From positions 1 to 23,833 of IMG/VR virus record IMGVR_UViG_3300030646_000038: 23,833 bases of DNA. One strand, written 5' to 3'. Below the pieces are notes generated by a model. The model ran no database searches. It saw only the letters and a program-made list of their open reading frames with translations, and was not told the origin of the DNA. How positions within the stretch are numbered: the first letter of the stretch is position 1; every line of letters begins with the position of its first letter. The DNA comes from a virus. Shown piece after piece: positions 7,675-15,054 of this stretch. A program made the position numbers and the translations under genes.

Positions 7675-7965
7675 TTACTCCTTGGCAGATTCGGCCTGCT
7701 CGGCGTGGATCTCGGCGAGCAGTTTCTTGCGGTTCGCAGCTCTCACGAGCTCGTCATCGGTGAGGACAACACGCGGGTCGGGGACACCGAACAACTGCGG
7801 GTTGCGTTTCTTCGCCTCAGCGGCCGTGAGTTCCTTGTACCCGTGAAGGAGGTAGGTGCGGCCAGCGTTGGTGGTTTCCTGCAGGTACGCCTCGAAATGC
7901 TCGAGCGTGACCGCGGTGACACCGCCAGCCTCGTTCTCGATGTACTTCGTGGTGTCGTCGCTCAC
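7675..7965 (-). CDS. Small structural-region protein of unknown function
   Basis: 96 aa from GTG 7965, overlapping the upstream stop by 4 nt (GTGA). Mostly charged and helical; the last 35 residues (LTDDELVRAANRKKLLAEIHAEQAESAKE) look like an amphipathic helix. The middle HFEAYLQETTNAGRTYLLHGYKELT is compact. I do not recognise a family. Its place between the major capsid and adaptor genes is where actinobacterial siphoviruses often carry one or two short conserved virion-region genes, so a capsid-associated or assembly role is possible but unproven. Confidence 0.75.
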   Translation of the reverse strand: MSDDTTKYIENEAGGVTAVTLEHFEAYLQETTNAGRTYLLHGYKELTAAEAKKRNPQLFGVPDPRVVLTDDELVRAANRKKLLAEIHAEQAESAKE

Positions 7966-8192
7966 TTAGCGTCCTCGGGGAAGTTGCCGTGCTTGAAATG
8001 CGTCTGCCCGTCTTCGGGAACCTTGGACAGGTCCGACTTCACCTCAGGACCGTCCTCGTACCCTGCAGGGACACCTTCGGGGAACTCGACCGGTTCACCG
8101 TGCGTGTCCGCCGAGAAACCCTCGATCGGCTTGCCGGGGGTGATGACAGACGGGGTGTCGGGGATCTCGTTGGGGTCTGTTGCCTTTGCCAT
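7962..8192 (-). CDS. Small acidic protein of unknown function
   Basis: 76 aa from ATG 8192 with an AAAGGA ribosome site about 7 nt upstream. It is Pro-, Glu-, Asp- and Gly-rich (PNEIPDTPSVITPGKPIEG, EFPEGVPAGYEDGPE), with no predicted hydrophobic core, and so is probably largely disordered. It directly follows the major capsid gene and overlaps the next gene by 4 nt. The composition would suit a flexible capsid accessory or a small decoration/linker protein, but no family is recognised and the function is unknown. Confidence 0.72.
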   Translation of the reverse strand: MAKATDPNEIPDTPSVITPGKPIEGFSADTHGEPVEFPEGVPAGYEDGPEVKSDLSKVPEDGQTHFKHGNFPEDAK

Positions 8193-8207
8193 GATGATTC
8201 CTTTCGT

Positions 8208-8259
8208 TTGAAACGCCTAGCTGGCGCAGAACCCTTCACGCCGTCATATGCGTGAAAGG
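8208..8259 (-). terminator. Paired hairpins downstream of the major capsid gene
   Basis: The 78-nt gap after the capsid stop holds a stem TTCACGC (8235-8241) with GCGTGAA (8250-8256), 8-nt loop, extended by CC/GG beyond one mismatch. A shorter CGCC/GGCG stem lies around 8215-8227. No T-run follows on the minus strand. A partial terminator or mRNA-stabilising element after the most highly expressed gene is the likely role. Confidence 0.4.
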
Positions 8260-8270
8260 AACTGTGCTGC

Positions 8271-9182
8271 CTAGGTGAGTACCTGGAAGCCCTTCGCGTC
8301 GCGGAGGATCGAAACACCGTAAAGGGTGTCGATGGTGACCTGCGTGCCGAGGTTGTCGTTGTTGTACGACATCGTCACCCGCAGCACGAGCCCCGAGTTG
8401 GGGTCGGTCACAGTTGCCTGCGCTGTGCCTTCACCGGTGGGTGCCTGCGGCAGCGCACGGGACGCGAGGATGATCGCGCCCGGGTCGAATGCGAGGTCGT
8501 GGGTGGCGATCGGTGCGGAACCGGTCGTCGGGACAAGCTGCGACTCGTGAAGCTGCAGACCGAAGATGTCCTGCGACACGAGACCGTTGCTGATGTCACC
8601 ACGGCTCGACGAGTTGTACGCGAAGTAGTTCGACAAGGTCGAGTCCGCGAGGAGCGCCGCCGTGTCCTTCGTCGAGATCAGCATGTGCCGGTTCTGGCGA
8701 GGAACAAGGTTGTCGGTGAACTTCTTGTTCACCGCACGCAGAGTTGCAGCGGACAGGTCGGTGCCGGCCGTTCCGAGTGAACCCGAGAAACCCGAGTACA
8801 GGGCGATGATGTCGGTTTCCACCTGGGTGGCGATCGCCGCGACCTGCGCGCCGATGTACGACTTCATCAGGTACGGGAGCGCCTGAGCCTTCGCGAAATC
8901 CTCCACGAGGATCGTCGCCTCGAAGTGCCTGTTCAGCGTGACCGTGGTCGACGTCGAGGTGGGCACCTGCTTGGTGACCGGGGTGTTCGCGACCTTCGCG
9001 TTCGCCGCCAGAACACCCGGGTACGGGATGGACAGAATGTTTCCTACCTCGAACGTGGCAAGGTCGCTGTCACGGGTGACCAGCGGTGCCATGACGTAGT
9101 TCGGGCGCAGGATCTCGAGGGCCTCGTTGGCCCAAATGGTTGGGATGAAGGGTGCTGCTGAGGTACCAGTGACGTTAGCCAT
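8271..9182 (-). CDS. Major capsid protein (HK97 fold, P22-coat-like family)
   Basis: 303 aa from ATG 9182, with AAGGAAG about 10 nt upstream. The N-terminus FIPTIWANEALEILRPNYVMAP, followed by a GNILSIPYPGVL strand and the RHFEATILVEDFAKAQAL segment, is the standard start of the P22-coat/gp5-like branch of HK97-fold shells. The long helix AAIATQVETDIIALYSG (about 110-130), the FTDNLVPRQNRHMLISTKDTAALL region and the C-terminal strand TIDTLYGVSILRDAKGFQVL complete the pattern. The scaffold gene lies just upstream and connector genes follow, as expected. About 415 copies would build a T=7 shell if this is an ordinary siphovirus. Confidence 0.93.
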   Translation of the reverse strand: MANVTGTSAAPFIPTIWANEALEILRPNYVMAPLVTRDSDLATFEVGNILSIPYPGVLAANAKVANTPVTKQVPTSTSTTVTLNRHFEATILVEDFAKAQALPYLMKSYIGAQVAAIATQVETDIIALYSGFSGSLGTAGTDLSAATLRAVNKKFTDNLVPRQNRHMLISTKDTAALLADSTLSNYFAYNSSSRGDISNGLVSQDIFGLQLHESQLVPTTGSAPIATHDLAFDPGAIILASRALPQAPTGEGTAQATVTDPNSGLVLRVTMSYNNDNLGTQVTIDTLYGVSILRDAKGFQVLT

Positions 9183-9197
9183 GCTGGTTCACTTCCT

Positions 9198-9773
9198 TTA
9201 CGGGGTGATGCGCGGAGCTCCCGGTTCGGCCTGTGCTGCGAGGATCGCGTCGCGGTTCTCGACGTAGTAGGCGTGATCGGATTGCATCCGTGCTTGCGAA
9301 TATGTCTTCGGCTGGCCTTGGCCGCCGTTGATGTCCGCGCCACCTGAACGAGCTGCTGTGGTGGTTGAGCCTTTGAATGCGAGTGCTGCCTGCGCGGACG
9401 CTTCCATGTCCTCGGCTGTTGCACCGTGGATGAGCTCGGAGGGGACACCGGTTTTACTGGCGATGTCCGCACGGAGAGCGCGTGTTTCGGCTTCGGCAGC
9501 TCGTGCCTCGGCCGCTGCGGCGCGGTCCTGTACCTTCTGGAGCTCGGTTTTGTTCGCTTCTTCGAACTCGTCCCACTGCTTGGCCTTCGACTTGAGCGGT
9601 CGCAGTTCGCGAAGCTCTTCCTTCTGGGCGGCGAGTGCCTTGACCAGCGGGTGGTCAGCGGGCAGGTTGGTGAGATCGAGCGTTGATGTTTCGGCAGCTG
9701 CCTGCTGTGCTTCGGTGGCGGCCGTTTCGGTCGCTGCTGTCTGCTCAGTAGTCGCTTCTGTGGTTTCGGACAT
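9198..9773 (-). CDS. Capsid scaffolding protein
   Basis: 191 aa from ATG 9773, with a GGGAG site about 10 nt upstream. Residues 1-30 are a Thr/Ala/Glu-rich low-complexity lead. Residues 45-105 form a long charged coiled coil (LAAQKEELRELRPLKSKAKQ, KVQDRAAAAEARAAEAETRA). A short Gly-rich linker follows, and the basic/aromatic C-terminal section (TYSQARMQSDHAYYVENRD) likely contacts the coat protein. Size, coiled coil and position immediately before the major capsid gene are those of siphovirus scaffolds, which shape the procapsid and then leave. No protease motif is visible. Confidence 0.85.
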   Translation of the reverse strand: MSETTEATTEQTAATETAATEAQQAAAETSTLDLTNLPADHPLVKALAAQKEELRELRPLKSKAKQWDEFEEANKTELQKVQDRAAAAEARAAEAETRALRADIASKTGVPSELIHGATAEDMEASAQAALAFKGSTTTAARSGGADINGGQGQPKTYSQARMQSDHAYYVENRDAILAAQAEPGAPRITP

Positions 9774-9811
9774 TGGTCTGTTGCTCCCATTTCGGGTTTG
9801 GTGGGGAACTA

Positions 9812-9824
9812 CGCCGTTTCGGCG
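9812..9824. repeat. Short hairpin carrying a repeated CCGTTTCGGCGC string
   Basis: CGCCG (9812-9816) and CGGCG (9820-9824) flank a TTT loop in the gap before the scaffold gene. The 12-nt string CCGTTTCGGCGC (9814-9825) recurs exactly at 14707-14718, just upstream of the small terminase start. Both copies lie outside genes. It may be a shared RNA element or chance in G+C-rich DNA. Confidence 0.35.
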
Positions 9825-9839
9825 CAGGCTTGTGGGCCG

Positions 9840-10973
9840 CTATTGCGGGGTGGGGAGTTTGATGCGCCCGTTCGACAGGTCGGGTTGCTCGCGGCGTGAC
9901 TGCCGTTTCAGACCGTGCTCGGCGATATGCGCGCGGAGGTTCGCCTGCTGGCGTCGCACATCCGCGAGAGCATCCGTCTTCACATCCGTGTCGAGGGCGT
10001 GCTGGGCGACGAGTTTGTTCTTCCTGATGTCGCGTTCGATCGCACGCTGCTTCTGCGTCGCGTTGTACGCGGCAGCATGCTCAGGCGTCCATTCCTGCAC
10101 CGGGGGAAGTTTCGTAACCCCGGGAATGACGGCAACCCAGGTGTGCCGGCAGTTCGGATGATGCAGACCAGCAGCGACAGCATCCGCAATGGTCGGTGTG
10201 CCGAGCCCATCCGGTGAGATCGCCAACACACGGTTCTGCCAGGGAAGGCACAACGGGCACGGATGCCCATCGTCGGTGACCGTCACATATTTGATGCCCA
10301 CCGCGGTCATGCGTGCCAGATGGGAAGCGTTGAACGCCCGCAATGACGCTGTGCGGACGGCCATCTCCGTGTATGCGGACAGTGACCAGTTCCGGCCAGC
10401 CTTATCGGTGAACCCCGTGATGCCTTTCGACACGAACACCCGCCACGCGACCGCTTGCGCGTGCGCCGGGGTGAAACCGTTGTCGAGGACCTGGCCGATC
10501 CCGCCGTGCGGTGCGATCGCCTTGTAGATGTCGTCCGGGAGTCGGGTGAGACGGAAACGGACATCCTGCAACTCGGAGGTGATGTCATCCCGGATTGCCT
10601 GCGCGGCACGTTCCGAATGCGGCATCGACAGGTCAAACGGTGTGTCGTCGAACAGACGCTCGAGCGAACTGCCAGGCGGTGGAGGTGGTCCACCAGCAGC
10701 GGCAATGGCACCGTCCGCGGCTTTCTCACCCTCACTGACAGCGGCGGTGATCATCTTCTGCACCAGCGGGTTCGTCTGGTACACAAGCCGAGAAACAATG
10801 TCGTTGGTGACCCGGCGAATCTGAATCCGCGCCACCTGCTGTGAGGCAAGATCCGGGAAAGTCCGGCGAAGGATCGCGGTGACTCGTTCGAAGATCAGTT
10901 GCTGCGCGAGCGCGTAGATGGCGGCGAGTTGGTTCGCGTACCCGTCAGACTCAGGCGTCGGCTCCTGCGGCAT
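9840..10973 (-). CDS. MuF-like minor capsid protein (phage minor capsid 2 type)
   Basis: 377 aa from ATG 10973 (MPQEPTPESDGY), chosen because GGAGG lies 7 nt upstream; an earlier GTG at 11006 lacks such a site. The first 60 residues are helical. A Pro-rich break (GGPPPPPGSS, about 94-103) precedes the core. The core has WSLSAYTEMAVRTASLRAFN, then a putative zinc site DDGHPCPLC (Cys239, Cys242) and HHPNCRHTW (Cys275, His277). This Cys/His pattern is typical of the MuF/SPP1 gp7-like head-morphogenesis fold, whose members bind the portal and enter the capsid. It overlaps the portal gene by 23 nt. No toxin or protease domain is fused to the C-terminus, which is a basic helical tail. Confidence 0.85.
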   Translation of the reverse strand: MPQEPTPESDGYANQLAAIYALAQQLIFERVTAILRRTFPDLASQQVARIQIRRVTNDIVSRLVYQTNPLVQKMITAAVSEGEKAADGAIAAAGGPPPPPGSSLERLFDDTPFDLSMPHSERAAQAIRDDITSELQDVRFRLTRLPDDIYKAIAPHGGIGQVLDNGFTPAHAQAVAWRVFVSKGITGFTDKAGRNWSLSAYTEMAVRTASLRAFNASHLARMTAVGIKYVTVTDDGHPCPLCLPWQNRVLAISPDGLGTPTIADAVAAGLHHPNCRHTWVAVIPGVTKLPPVQEWTPEHAAAYNATQKQRAIERDIRKNKLVAQHALDTDVKTDALADVRRQQANLRAHIAEHGLKRQSRREQPDLSNGRIKLPTPQ

Positions 10974-12660
10974 CGTCGTCCTCCGGCGTTCCGGTGTCCT
11001 CGACACCCTGGATGGCCTTCACATTCACGCCGCCCGTGTTCGAACCGTTGCCAGCGACGGCAGCCCACAGGTTCTTCTCTGACGGGTCAGGCAGCATCGA
11101 GTAGTCCTCGCGGATCTGCGCAACCTCCGCTTTGATCTGCACCTCGGTCCAGTCCTCGTGCAGCATCTGCACACGGGTTTCGATCGACGCGGACTCCGAC
11201 AGGTTGAGGGCCTGCAACGTGTCGGCAAGGATTTTGGGGTCTTGCGCGGCAGCGTCAGCGAACTCGATCTGCGGCATAGCGTCACCGCGGCCGGGACCTG
11301 AGAACACGAACTCGTCAACATCCATGAGGGCTGCGAGAATCGTGGACAGTTGCGGACGCCAGTACAGGATCTTCGCCTGCCGGGTCAGGATGGTGAGTTT
11401 CTCCCGCGCCGTCACCTCGGTTGCGGTGATCTGCGACGAATCGCCACCAGCGTCACCGAACGACTGCGGTGAGAACCCACACGCGGCGTAGATGCGTGCC
11501 AGCAGGTGCACGACCGCGTCCATGTGGTCTTGGGTGCGGATCGAGGGCTGGAAGTACTCGAACGAGGACTCGTTGTCCTTCACCGACGATGGTGCGGTGG
11601 TGGCGGGTTCGACGAACACTTCCTGGTCGGCGTTGAACGTTGATCCTGAACCGGTTGTGCCGACCTGCAGGAAACCCTTCGGGACGATCATGCGAGCTTT
11701 ACCGAGACGGATGTCACGCATCCATGCCGTGTACACCTCATCCAACTGGTCCATGAGGTCTTCGACGCCGAGGTAATCGCTGCGACCGAGCGCGGACGCG
11801 CCAGGCAGTTTCCGCCAAGCACCGTTCGGGGCAATGTTCGGAATGTAGACGGCAGTCAGCAGGTCAGAGCCCGTGTCGACACCAGCATCCGAATCGACAA
11901 CGTCAGCAAGATATTCGGTGTCTGGGTGGTCGGCGAGCGGCTGAACGAAACCAAGACCCTTGGAATCGGGTGCTTCGTACAGGCCGTACTCGATGCGGCC
12001 GCGGGAATGGCACTCGAGCAGACGCCACGTCGACTTCGAACCCGCTTTCGGTGCGAGCTCACGCCAGAAGATCACAGATTGGAGGCGGTTCATCCAGAAC
12101 TGTGGGACAGCGCAATCCGCCGCGACCACATCAAGGAGCGGTTTGTCTGGGACCACGTCGGCGTTCCAGATGACCCGCAAGTACGAACCACCATGAGCGG
12201 ACGCATACTCGGCTCCGGCGAGCAGGGCGGCGTGTGCAGAGTCGTCGAGGATGTCGCTGAGACGTTCCGTGCTGATCTGTGTGGGTGTTGGCGGTTTCGG
12301 CTTGTCACCTTCGACGGGGATCTCGTCGTCCGTTGCCTCAGCATCGGGTTCCTCGAATGACACGTCCGGCATTTGTCCGAACAGGATCTGCGACGACATC
12401 CGGGAAACCTCAGCCGCGACCGGGACATGCATTTTCACGGGACGCTGCGACGTCAGACCCGGTGTTGGTGTTCCCCAGAACCGTCTTTTCAACTGCCCCC
12501 AGATGGAGGTGGTGACGTTCTGCGGTGACGTGTCCGAGTACAGGCGCGACAGGGTGTCGGTGTCGGAGGTGTACCAGGCGTCGAAGAGTTGGAATGACTC
12601 GTATGGGGCTGCGAGGTTCTCGGGCGGCCAGATTGTGAGACCGTTGGCGGGAAGCGGCAC
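10951..12660 (-). CDS. Portal protein
   Basis: 569 aa from GTG 12660, with GGAGG about 6 nt upstream. Key parts: an N-terminal LYSDTSPQNVTTSIWGQLKRRFWG segment, VPVAAEVSRMSSQILFGQMP (wing/clip region) and the long acidic insertion near 105-125. Later come DYLGVEDLMDQLDEVYTAWMRDIRLGKARMIVP (about 306-338) and the stem/crown helices SSQITATEVTAREKLTILTRQA. The C-terminus is acidic (EDTGTPEDDDAAGADA). This is the SPP1 gp6-type portal, a dodecamer forming the DNA channel at one capsid vertex and the docking site for terminase and connectors. It sits between terminase and MuF genes as expected. Confidence 0.92.
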   Translation of the reverse strand: MPLPANGLTIWPPENLAAPYESFQLFDAWYTSDTDTLSRLYSDTSPQNVTTSIWGQLKRRFWGTPTPGLTSQRPVKMHVPVAAEVSRMSSQILFGQMPDVSFEEPDAEATDDEIPVEGDKPKPPTPTQISTERLSDILDDSAHAALLAGAEYASAHGGSYLRVIWNADVVPDKPLLDVVAADCAVPQFWMNRLQSVIFWRELAPKAGSKSTWRLLECHSRGRIEYGLYEAPDSKGLGFVQPLADHPDTEYLADVVDSDAGVDTGSDLLTAVYIPNIAPNGAWRKLPGASALGRSDYLGVEDLMDQLDEVYTAWMRDIRLGKARMIVPKGFLQVGTTGSGSTFNADQEVFVEPATTAPSSVKDNESSFEYFQPSIRTQDHMDAVVHLLARIYAACGFSPQSFGDAGGDSSQITATEVTAREKLTILTRQAKILYWRPQLSTILAALMDVDEFVFSGPGRGDAMPQIEFADAAAQDPKILADTLQALNLSESASIETRVQMLHEDWTEVQIKAEVAQIREDYSMLPDPSEKNLWAAVAGNGSNTGGVNVKAIQGVEDTGTPEDDDAAGADA

Positions 12661-12669
12661 AGCAGCCTC

Positions 12670-12885
12670 CTACAGCTTGATGAAAGGGATGGCGACGGAC
12701 CCGGTGAGGAAGTGGTCGCCGCTGATCGCGGGTTTGCCGTTAGGGGTGCGAACCAGGTGCGAAACGACGACCTCGTGAGGGGTGATCGTGACGGAGAGGA
12801 TGTCTCGTGCGACTTCGGTGCTGATGCCGAGCGCTTTCAGGGCGGCGTCGCGGCGTGCGGAGGCGATGGCTTCGGGGAGTTCCAT
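12670..12885 (-). CDS. Small protein of unknown function between terminase and portal
   Basis: 71 aa from ATG 12885; the ribosome site is weak (AAGG 9 nt upstream). An N-terminal helix (LPEAIASARRDAALKALGIS) precedes a beta section (ILSVTITPHEVVVSHLVRTPNGK) and a FLTGSVAIPFIKL end. I do not recognise the family. Small genes at this site are frequent in actinobacterial siphoviruses. Reading-frame quality and tight spacing (9 nt to the portal gene, 10 nt after terminase) support it as real. A packaging or portal accessory role is only a guess. Confidence 0.72.
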   Translation of the reverse strand: MELPEAIASARRDAALKALGISTEVARDILSVTITPHEVVVSHLVRTPNGKPAISGDHFLTGSVAIPFIKL

Positions 12886-12895
12886 GGGGATGGCC

Positions 12896-14224
12896 TTAGT
12901 TGATGAGTTGACGCCAGACGGTTTCGGTGGTGACGATCGCGTACCGGAAAGCGTCTAACCAGTGGTCGGCGACTTTCACCGGTTTGTCTTCGCCCTTATC
13001 GGTCGCTTTCGTGTCCCACGAGTAGCCGGGGATTTCCTGATTCAGCGACGGTGTCCGTGTGGTGGTGAACAGGTGACCGGATGCGAGCAGGGAAGCGACA
13101 GTGCCGATGCCGTAGCTGACTGAGTTGTCGGCGTGCCGCAGGTTCCTGACGCCGTCCTCTTGAAGCTGCACTTGGAACGATGCTGCGGCAGGGTCGAGGA
13201 ACACCCATTCGGGTTCAAGCGCGGTCTTGTACGGCAGGTGCTCGCCTGCGAGCCAGGTTCGGAAACCTTCGGATAGTTGCTGATCAGTGAGACGTGTCGA
13301 CGTTTGCGCCGGGTTGTGGCCCCACTCATCGACCGCGTACAGTCTGCAGTCGACACGGCGACCGTAATCGTCGAGGACGTCAGCGATACCGAGGATGACG
13401 GCTGCGGTGGGGTTCGTGGTGCCGTAGTCGACACCGACCGCGAGGAGCCGGCGCATCGGCGGTAGATCCTGCCATGGGACAACGTGGATGTCTTGATCCC
13501 ACATCGAGTAAATGGCACCCTCAGCAGCAACCCATTCACCTTGGATGAACCTGCGGTACCAGAGCCCCGTGAACTCGCGTGAGATCGACTCAATGTATTC
13601 GGGTGTCAGTGAAGGGTTGTCTTTGAGAGTGAAGTGGAAGCGACGCCAATCCGTCAACTCGGTGATGCGGTCGAGGAAACGGCGTTTCAGCCAGTGCGCC
13701 GGATTGTCGGGGTTGGTGGTGCCGAAAAGTTGCGCACCCTTCACCGACATGCGACCAAGCAGTTGGGTGAAGAACTCCTCAGGAATGACGGTGATCTCAT
13801 CCACATACGCACCAGCGACAGTGAGACCGCGGAGCACCTTCTCCGACTTCGCATCCGAAGCGCCGATGACGTAGACGGTGCGTCCCAGGATGGTGCCGGA
13901 TGGTGCACCGGCCGTGTAACGGACCTGTGAGGCGACGATGCCGAACAGTGACTCGTCCTGCAATGGTGCGAACACGTTCCGTGCTGCAGTGTCACGGGTG
14001 CGGGCGATGACAACGAGTTGGCCGCCCGCGGGTGCGGTGGCGACGAATATCAGGAACCGGATCAGCGACCCGAGCGTTTTGCCGGACCGGATTGATCCTT
14101 CCCAAATGCAGACTCGACCATCGGAATCTTTCACCGAATCGAGTTGCGCATCGGAGAGGAAAACGTCTAACCCCGTGTTTTCTGGCACCCAACCGACCTG
14201 TCTACTGGTCTGGGCCTTTGACAC
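12896..14224 (-). CDS. terL: Terminase large subunit
   Basis: 442 aa from GTG 14224, overlapping the small terminase gene by 23 nt; a GTG at about 14191 is an alternative start. ATPase motifs: Walker A GSIRSGKT (43-50), Walker B AYVDEI (139-144) and the coupling motif GTTNPDNP (168-175). The RNase H-like nuclease carries acidic residues in GVDYGTTNP (Asp266), FLDPAA (Asp344) and DHWLDAFRYA (Asp420/Asp424). It is a Terminase_3/PBSX-like packaging motor that translocates DNA through the portal and cuts the concatemer. All catalytic residues appear intact. Confidence 0.95.
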   Translation of the reverse strand: MSKAQTSRQVGWVPENTGLDVFLSDAQLDSVKDSDGRVCIWEGSIRSGKTLGSLIRFLIFVATAPAGGQLVVIARTRDTAARNVFAPLQDESLFGIVASQVRYTAGAPSGTILGRTVYVIGASDAKSEKVLRGLTVAGAYVDEITVIPEEFFTQLLGRMSVKGAQLFGTTNPDNPAHWLKRRFLDRITELTDWRRFHFTLKDNPSLTPEYIESISREFTGLWYRRFIQGEWVAAEGAIYSMWDQDIHVVPWQDLPPMRRLLAVGVDYGTTNPTAAVILGIADVLDDYGRRVDCRLYAVDEWGHNPAQTSTRLTDQQLSEGFRTWLAGEHLPYKTALEPEWVFLDPAAASFQVQLQEDGVRNLRHADNSVSYGIGTVASLLASGHLFTTTRTPSLNQEIPGYSWDTKATDKGEDKPVKVADHWLDAFRYAIVTTETVWRQLIN

Positions 14225-14690
14225 CGAGCATCGAAGCGATCCCCGTCAACAGTGAAACGGCGGCAGCCTCGCCAGGATTCGAACCCTCAGTCGCCTTCGT
14301 GGCCTTATCGAACGCGATCGCCGCCGTCGTCACCGCATTACGGACCACCTCAACAGGTGGCCGGTCGAGAAGATGCTCGTTGTAGTCGTTGTCTTTGCCG
14401 CCGAAGTTGTACACCAGATACTCGCCATCAAGCGAATGCAGCAGATCCCGAGCCGCAACAATCATCAGCTGCGCGAGCTCCAAACGGTCAGCAGCCAGAT
14501 CAATGGTGTGCGCCCGAACAGCGATCGCAGTCTGAGAACGGTCGAACGCGAGCCCGTTGTCCTTCGCCCACCGCGAAACAGTCGACGGCGCAACATTCAG
14601 CTTCGCCGCGATCTGCCGGCACGAATGCCCATCATCGAACAGCGCACGAGCTTCATGACCGCGTTTGACGTCGAACGTTGCAGCGGCCAT
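14202..14690 (-). CDS. terS: Terminase small subunit (HTH)
   Basis: 162 aa from ATG 14690, with GAGGTGA 4 nt upstream. Residues about 10-45 form a helix-turn-helix (ARALFDDGHSCRQIAAKLNV, then PSTVSRWAKDNGL) of the type that binds the packaging start site. The rest is helical (ELAQLMIVAARDLLHSLDGE) and ends with an Ala-rich region and the GIASMLGVKG tail that may contact the large subunit. The gene lies directly downstream of the structured 14691-15059 region, which is a natural candidate for its DNA target. The role is assigned from HTH plus position; sequence conservation of small subunits is low in general. Confidence 0.87.
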   Translation of the reverse strand: MAAATFDVKRGHEARALFDDGHSCRQIAAKLNVAPSTVSRWAKDNGLAFDRSQTAIAVRAHTIDLAADRLELAQLMIVAARDLLHSLDGEYLVYNFGGKDNDYNEHLLDRPPVEVVRNAVTTAAIAFDKATKATEGSNPGEAAAVSLLTGIASMLGVKGPDQ

Positions 14691-14723
14691 GGTTCACCTC
14701 GTTGCACCGTTTCGGCGCGTGTG

Positions 14724-14738
14724 GAGGCGTTTCGCCTC
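14724..14738. repeat. Perfect 6-bp hairpin GAGGCG-TTT-CGCCTC
   Basis: Arms 14724-14729 and 14733-14738 are perfectly complementary with a 3-nt loop, 34 nt upstream of the small terminase start. On the minus strand it would fold in the leader of the terS transcript. Confidence 0.45.
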
Positions 14739-14832
14739 GTGGTTTGGTTGTTGGTGCGACGTGAGGCTAGACGCGCTCTCTGCTGGGAAACTCGGTGCGT
14801 CGTCGGCTTACCGGCGTCTTGACCAACGGGGG

Positions 14833-14905
14833 TTCGCGATTCGGTGGCCTGCTACCTAGTTGCTGCTGGTCGCCCTTGGTCGGTCCACCGATGCCGAATC
14901 GCGAA
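14833..14905. repeat. 12-bp inverted repeat with 49-nt spacer
   Basis: TTCGCGATTCGG (14833-14844) is exactly complementary to CCGAATCGCGAA (14894-14905). A secondary pairing CGGTGG (14842-14847) with CCACCG (14885-14890) overlaps it, so two alternative folds are possible. A GACCAA/TTGGTC pair (14821-14826, 14877-14882) adds another. Confidence 0.6.
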
Positions 14906-14914
14906 GAATGTTGA

Positions 14915-14947
14915 ATGCCCGGGACGATTGTGGTCGTCTTCGGGCAT
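14915..14947. repeat. Hairpin ATGCCCG/CGGGCAT with inner GACGA/TCGTC stem
   Basis: Outer arms 14915-14921 and 14941-14947 (7 bp) enclose an inner 5-bp stem (14923-14927 with 14934-14938), separated by a one-base asymmetry. The result is a stable stem with a TTGTGG loop. Confidence 0.5.
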
Positions 14948-14968
14948 AGTAATGCGAAGTGGCTAAAG

Positions 14969-15002
14969 CATAGCTTCTGGCCTATATAGGTTGCAAGCTA
15001 TG
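14969..15002. promoter_or_regulatory. 34-bp dyad with inner palindrome CCTATATAGG (operator candidate)
   Basis: CATAGCTT (14969-14976) and AAGCTATG (14995-15002) are exact inverted copies centred at 14985.5. The perfect 10-bp palindrome CCTATATAGG (14981-14990) has the same centre. Twenty-six of 34 bases pair. A further GCATAG copy lies at 14944-14949. A weak minus-strand promoter match (TTGCAA, 18 nt, TATGCT) runs through it. It looks like a binding site for a symmetric protein; the partner is unknown. Confidence 0.55.
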
Positions 15003-15022
15003 AAGTGGGTGTGTCATCAGCT

Positions 15023-15054
15023 GTTCCGGGAACGCAACTCTGTGTTCCCGGAAC
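15023..15054 (-). terminator. 11-bp hairpin after the early block
   Basis: GTTCCGGGAAC (15023-15033) pairs with GTTCCCGGAAC (15044-15054); C-G and G-T pairs extend the stem to 13. It begins 5 nt after the stop of the last early gene (15060). No T-run follows on the minus strand. Each arm is itself a palindrome around one central base, so a protein-binding site is the alternative. Confidence 0.5.

Noticed and set aside
7351-8211. Long plus-strand open frame (286 codons)
   Set aside because: It lies opposite the adaptor and two small structural genes, which have good ribosome sites, coupling and protein-like composition. The plus-strand product looks like a codon-bias shadow.
9328-10161. Plus-strand open frame (277 codons), Ala/Ser/Arg-rich
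   Set aside because: It is antisense to the scaffold and MuF-like genes, has low-complexity composition and no supporting ribosome site or neighbours.
14665-14859. Small plus-strand open frame in the junction region
   Set aside because: Composition is Trp/Arg-rich and unlike any neighbour, it faces against all genes, and it spans the inverted repeats.
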